Shown piece by piece: positions 59,729 to 64,000 of a stretch of 64,000 nucleotides of DNA; position 1 is the stretch's first letter; each line of letters opens with the position of its first letter. Position numbers and translations under genes: made by a program. A model generated the notes under the pieces. It was given only the letters and a program-made list of their open reading frames with translations, did no database searches and had not been told where the DNA came from. The stretch is from Meridianimarinicoccus aquatilis (GTDB lineage Bacteria > Pseudomonadota > Alphaproteobacteria > Rhodobacterales > Rhodobacteraceae), in assembly GCF_004358675.1 (NCBI RefSeq), contig NZ_SMZO01000015.1:1-64000 (forward strand). The letters are read 5' to 3'.

Positions 59729-61348
59729 TTACTCAGTCACGTAGACGTAGTCATAGTTCACCGGGATCGAGACCGGATCGACATAGAGCGCATCATCACC
59801 GCCCATACGTTCGGACTTCATTGTGTAACGCTGCTCGTTGAACACCGGAACCCAAGGCGCCTGTTCCATGACTTTCATATAAGTCTCGGACCACATTTCC
59901 AGTCGCTCAGGCGCGGACGGGTCGGTCATGCTGTCTGCTTCAATCGCCATGGCGTCGATGTTTTCATCGCAGAATTTGGACCAGTTCCAGCCCCCTTCGC
60001 CAGCGCCAGCACAGCCGAGAATTGGGCCGTAGAAGTTGGACGGATCGGGGAAATCCGCGATCCACGCCATGCCACCGGACCAGATCATTGGGGCTGCGCC
60101 CGCGCCGCCGGCTTCGATCACGTTCGCCTGCGCGAGGGATCGAATTTCCACGTCTACGCCGATCGCCTTCAGGTCTTGCTGGATCGCTTGGGCAATGCGC
60201 GGGTTCGGGTCGGTATTCATCACGTAGAGTTCGGTCGTGAAACCGTCTGCAAGACCCGCCTCTGCCAGCTTGGCCTTGGCTGCTTCGATGTCAAAGGAGA
60301 AACCTTCATACCCTTCTGTGTAGCCCGGCATCGACGGCGGCAAGGGCTGTGTGGCAGGCACCGCCCGACCGTTGATGATTTGCGTGATCCGCGTCTTGTT
60401 GATGGCCATGTTGATAGCCTCGCGAACAGGCAGTTGGTCCAGCGGCTCTATGCCTACGTTGAGCGTGATATAGCCGGTGTGCAGTTGTCCGCCTTCGACG
60501 ACGCGCGCGGCTTGAGCCGGATCTCCCATGACTTCCTGGAATTTAGCGGGCGGAATGCCGTCGCCGGGAACATCGACTTCGCCCTGTTGCAGGCGCAGAA
60601 GTGCGACGATCGGCTCTTGCCCGACTTCGAAGGTCAACGCGTCCAAATAGGGGACACCTTCGCGCCAGAAGTCTTCGTTCTTGGCGAAGACCAAGCGCTG
60701 GCCGATGGTCCATTCATCCAGTTTGAAGGCACCGGTGCCGACAGGGTGTTTCCCGAAATCGGTGCCATGCTCATCAACCGCTTCTTTTGGGACGATGGAG
60801 GCAAAGTTGAGGGCCATGACGTGCAAGAAGGTTGCGTCAGGGCGTGACAGGCTGATCTTGACCGTCAGCGGATCAATGACTTCCACACCTGACAGCGTAT
60901 CTGCCTCACCCGCTGAGATCGCGTCAAACCCGGCGATTGACGCGAAGAATCCTGCACCCGGCGACTGTGTTTCTGGCGTGGTCACCCGGTCGAGCGAGTA
61001 TTTTACGTCTTCGGCTGTCATTTCGCGGCCATTGTGGAACTTGACGCCCGCGCGCAGTGTGAAGGTAAAGACGGTGCCATCTTCCGAAATTTCATAGCTT
61101 TCGGCCAGACCGGGGCGCAATTCGGTGGTGCCGGGGACATAGTCCATTAGCCCGTCGAATAGGGATTTGATCATTGACCAGTTTTGCCAGTCATAGCCGA
61201 TTGCCGGATCGAGTGTCGCAACGTCGTCTTTGTAGGTAATCGTAATAGCTCCGCCCGTCTTGGCGTTCGGATCAGGCGTATAGCCCTGTGCAAAACCGGG
61301 CAACGCAGAGACGGCCAGCATCGCGGTGGAAAGAAGCAGCTTTTTCAT
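59729..61348 (-). CDS. ABC importer periplasmic binding protein, peptide class (SBP family 5)
   Basis: A 539-residue binding protein with a signal peptide (MKKLLLSTAMLAVSALPGFA). I take the ATG at 61348; an upstream reading to 61402 would place 18 residues before the signal peptide. Motifs: FDGLMDYVPGTTELRPGLAE, RAGVKFHNGREMTAEDVKYS and GTGAFKLDEW, as in DppA/OppA-type proteins. It is encoded between the permease genes and the formamidase. Such proteins can bind small amides as well as peptides; the ligand is not readable here. Confidence 0.9.
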   Translation of the reverse strand: MKKLLLSTAMLAVSALPGFAQGYTPDPNAKTGGAITITYKDDVATLDPAIGYDWQNWSMIKSLFDGLMDYVPGTTELRPGLAESYEISEDGTVFTFTLRAGVKFHNGREMTAEDVKYSLDRVTTPETQSPGAGFFASIAGFDAISAGEADTLSGVEVIDPLTVKISLSRPDATFLHVMALNFASIVPKEAVDEHGTDFGKHPVGTGAFKLDEWTIGQRLVFAKNEDFWREGVPYLDALTFEVGQEPIVALLRLQQGEVDVPGDGIPPAKFQEVMGDPAQAARVVEGGQLHTGYITLNVGIEPLDQLPVREAINMAINKTRITQIINGRAVPATQPLPPSMPGYTEGYEGFSFDIEAAKAKLAEAGLADGFTTELYVMNTDPNPRIAQAIQQDLKAIGVDVEIRSLAQANVIEAGGAGAAPMIWSGGMAWIADFPDPSNFYGPILGCAGAGEGGWNWSKFCDENIDAMAIEADSMTDPSAPERLEMWSETYMKVMEQAPWVPVFNEQRYTMKSERMGGDDALYVDPVSIPVNYDYVYVTE

Positions 61349-61419
61349 GTTTAGTTCCCTGTTGTTGGTGGTGTGAAAGGCAGCGCGGCAGAGCCGCGAC
61401 ACCGGCGGTTATTTCTTTG

Positions 61420-62339
<920 letters not shown>

Positions 62340-62340
<1 letters not shown>

Positions 62341-63269
62341 CAGTCATTTCCTCTTTGCGTCGGATCGAGGACATCGCGCAGGGCGTCCCCGACAAGGTTG
62401 AAGGCCAACGCAAGAAGCAGGATTGCGGCGCCGGGAATGAACACCAGCCAGGGCGCGGCTTGAAAATAAGTCTGGTTTTCGAAGATGATATTTCCCCAAC
62501 TTGGTGTCGGTGGCTGGACGCCTACACCGAGGAACGACAGCGTCGCCTCAAGCAGGACTGTGACCGAAATCCCAAGCGTGCCCCAGACGATCAGGGTTGG
62601 CACAAGATGTGGAAGAATGTGCTTGAACAGAATCCGCGTGCGTGATGCGCCCAATGTCCTTTCCGCCGCAATGAATTCGCGTTCAGATAGTGACGTGGTT
62701 TCGGTGTACACCACCCGCGCGGTCTGCACCCAGTTCACAAGGGCGATGACCATCGCCACGATCCAAAGGGACGGTTGAAAAATCGCCGCAAGGCAGATCG
62801 CCAGAAGAAGCGCGGGAAACGCCATCATCAAATCTGTAAAGCGCATGAGGACGGCGCCGACCCATCCGCGTAAGAACCCCGCGAGCACCCCGACAAATGT
62901 ACCGATCAAAAGCGCCACGCCGTTCGCCACAACGCCGATCAGAAGTGATGTTTGCGCGCCATAGAGCATCCGAGTGAAAAGATCGCGGCCCAGAAGATCC
63001 GTGCCCATCAGGAAATCGCCGCCCGGTGGCATCGGTTCGCCGAAAAGGGTGAGCCCCTCGAAGAGTTGTTCGTCGGGTGCAAAGGGTGCGATCCATGGGG
63101 CAAAGATTGCGCCCCCAACGACCAATGCGATGATAGCCAACCCGAAGAGAGCCAGCTTGCGGCGCAAAAGGCGTCGCAGCGCGCCCGCAGGTGGGGCAGG
63201 CGCGGTCAGACTCTGTGTCAGATCAGCCAAGATCGCTTCCTTTGTTTGTGCGGGTGTCACGCGGACCAT
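62340..63269 (-). CDS. Dipeptide-type ABC importer permease (DppC-like)
   Basis: A roughly 309-residue permease. I use the ATG at 63269, since the longer reading to 63470 runs through the ANTAR regulator gene and is low-quality sequence. The N-terminal LRRLLRRKLALFGLAIIALV, the DppC motif MGTDLLGRDLFTRMLYGAQT and the EAA loop FIAAERTLGASRTRILFKHI are clear. It overlaps the regulator gene by 47 bases, tight coupling between the regulator and the importer. A slightly later GTG is possible. Confidence 0.88.
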
Positions 63270-63837
63270 TGACAGAAGACATGATGCGCGCTGCGGCTTC
63301 CTCAAAGCTGACGCGCCACGCCATGGCCATGCCGCGCAACTGCTCGTAAGCTTCGGTTTCGGACTTGCCGCGCGCCGCCAGCACTGCCACCGCCTGCACG
63401 ACCGTTTGTCGTTGCCCCAAGCGGCGGCGCAGCGTGTCGATTTCGCCCGCCAACCCGATCCGCGCATCAAAGGTCGCTCGTGCGATTAGCAGCGCGGAAT
63501 AGACGCCGTTGTCTCCGACCGGTTTCAGGATCTGTGCGTCAGCGCCGAAATTCATCAGCCATTCAATCCGGCCCGGCGCTTCTGAACCGATGAGGGCTAT
63601 TGTTGGCAGTGGCGCTTCTCCTGGCGCCCAAGGGAATTGGTCGTCATGCGCCGTGTCCACATCAATAAAAAGGTAGTCGGCAGCCCTGGCCACTGCGGGT
63701 AGTTCGGGCCAGAAACACTCCACTTGCAAACCGACGGCCTGCAACTGGCGCGTCAATGCGGTCACGACGGTATGGGGTCTGTGCAAGATGACCGCCCGAG
63801 CGCTGCCAAGATCAGGAATACAAAGGCGGCGCCTCAT
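63223..63837 (-). CDS. ANTAR-domain antiterminator (AmiR/NasT-like)
   Basis: A 204-residue regulator. The N-terminal part is a degenerate receiver domain (ARAADYLFIDVDTAHD; PTIALIGSEAPGRIEWLMNF). The C-terminal ANTAR RNA-binding domain reads ETEAYEQLRGMAMAWRVSFE followed by EAAARIM, after a coiled coil (EIDTLRRRLGQRQTVVQAVA). In the known amide system AmiR stops premature termination of the amidase transcript and is held back by AmiC. The gene upstream here ends with AmiC-like sequence and overlaps this start by 4 bases, so the same logic likely applies. Confidence 0.87.
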   Translation of the reverse strand: MRRRLCIPDLGSARAVILHRPHTVVTALTRQLQAVGLQVECFWPELPAVARAADYLFIDVDTAHDDQFPWAPGEAPLPTIALIGSEAPGRIEWLMNFGADAQILKPVGDNGVYSALLIARATFDARIGLAGEIDTLRRRLGQRQTVVQAVAVLAARGKSETEAYEQLRGMAMAWRVSFEEAAARIMSSVNGPRDTRTNKGSDLG

Positions 63838-64000
63838 TTGACCACCCTTAACAATGGCTGCGCGACGCTGGTGTGGATTTGTGTAAGGTAGGGGTCCCCT
63901 TCGATTGGGGCATAGGTCTTTACGGGAATGAAGACACCGTTGCGCACCTCTGCGATGGCAACAGGAAGGGTCACGTGATGGGTTCTTGCACTGATCCCTA
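63834..64000 (-). CDS. AmiC-like amide-sensing binding protein, C-terminal part (runs off the window)
   Basis: The last 54 or so residues of a periplasmic-binding-type protein: RTHHVTLPVAIAEVRNG, VFIPVKTYAPIEGDPYLTQI and HTSVAQPLLRVVK before the stop. The HHVTLPVAIAEV pattern fits the C-terminus of AmiC/FmdD/UrtA-like proteins. The stop TGA overlaps the start of the ANTAR gene (ATGA), as amiC and amiR do in the classical system. Whether it is a cytoplasmic sensor or an exported transport protein cannot be told without its N-terminus. Confidence 0.75.
   Translation of the reverse strand, partial: GISARTHHVTLPVAIAEVRNGVFIPVKTYAPIEGDPYLTQIHTSVAQPLLRVVK

Overview
The window looks like a secondary replicon (large plasmid or chromid) of a marine alphaproteobacterium, most likely family Rhodobacteraceae (roseobacter group). 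The evidence is high-GC coding with short overlapping operons, a divergent parAB/initiator replication module of the kind common in that family, three proteins with VPLPA-CTERM sorting tails, betaine, manganese and tripartite tricarboxylate transporters, and many worn-down insertion sequences. A complete tRNA-Ser(UGA) gene sits about 5 kb from the initiator gene, so the replicon is either a chromid or a chromosome with an integrated plasmid module. Family assignments come from reading the protein sequences; no database search was possible.

Layout: 1-2448 is the valine-degradation operon (acyl-CoA dehydrogenase, 3-hydroxyisobutyryl-CoA hydrolase, start of 3-hydroxyisobutyrate dehydrogenase). 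2677-6118 is a betaine/choline-type ABC importer with a leftover C-terminal piece of a second binding protein. 6183-7848 holds a VPLPA-CTERM protein, a lipoprotein lytic transglycosylase and a small lipoprotein. 7955-12730 is the replication and partition module: two iteron arrays built from one 17-bp unit, three identical-core palindromes (candidate parS), parB, parA and the initiator. 12882-17935 has an exopolysaccharide-type sugar transferase and a SitABCD manganese importer behind two Fur/Mur-like operators. 18023-21821 has the tRNA and a nucleoside-type ABC importer whose ATPase gene is cut off by an IS5-family element. 22104-27021 has a LuxR-HTH/alpha-beta hydrolase fusion, a second VPLPA-CTERM protein, a RES/Xre toxin-antitoxin pair and a decayed IS6 element.

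27355-37218 is the most unusual part: a tightly packed, probably co-transcribed set consisting of a B12-type radical SAM enzyme, a fatty acyl-AMP ligase, one polypeptide made of two cytochrome P450 modules in tandem (both lacking a normal ExxR motif), an acyl carrier protein, a NodU-type carbamoyltransferase, an MBOAT O-acyltransferase and its SGNH-like partner. It has no polyketide or peptide synthetase. I read it as a small lipid or acyl-modification pathway. It is followed by a visibly AT-richer second MBOAT/SGNH pair (37787-40223) bracketed by 86-bp imperfect direct repeats and fragments of IS91, IS66, IS256 and IS5-like elements.

41488-49722 holds a third VPLPA-CTERM protein, a secreted TPR protein fused to a Cu,Zn-superoxide-dismutase-like domain, a broken HlyD-type adaptor gene, a sulfatase/DUF302/DUF4345 operon and a divergent LysR regulator. 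50148-56843 is a catabolic unit: RraA-type aldolase, 2-oxoglutarate-semialdehyde dehydrogenase, TctCBA carboxylate importer and GntR regulator. 56987-64000 is an amide-utilisation operon: AmiC-like sensor, ANTAR antiterminator, Dpp-type importer, formamidase/acetamidase and a double ATPase.
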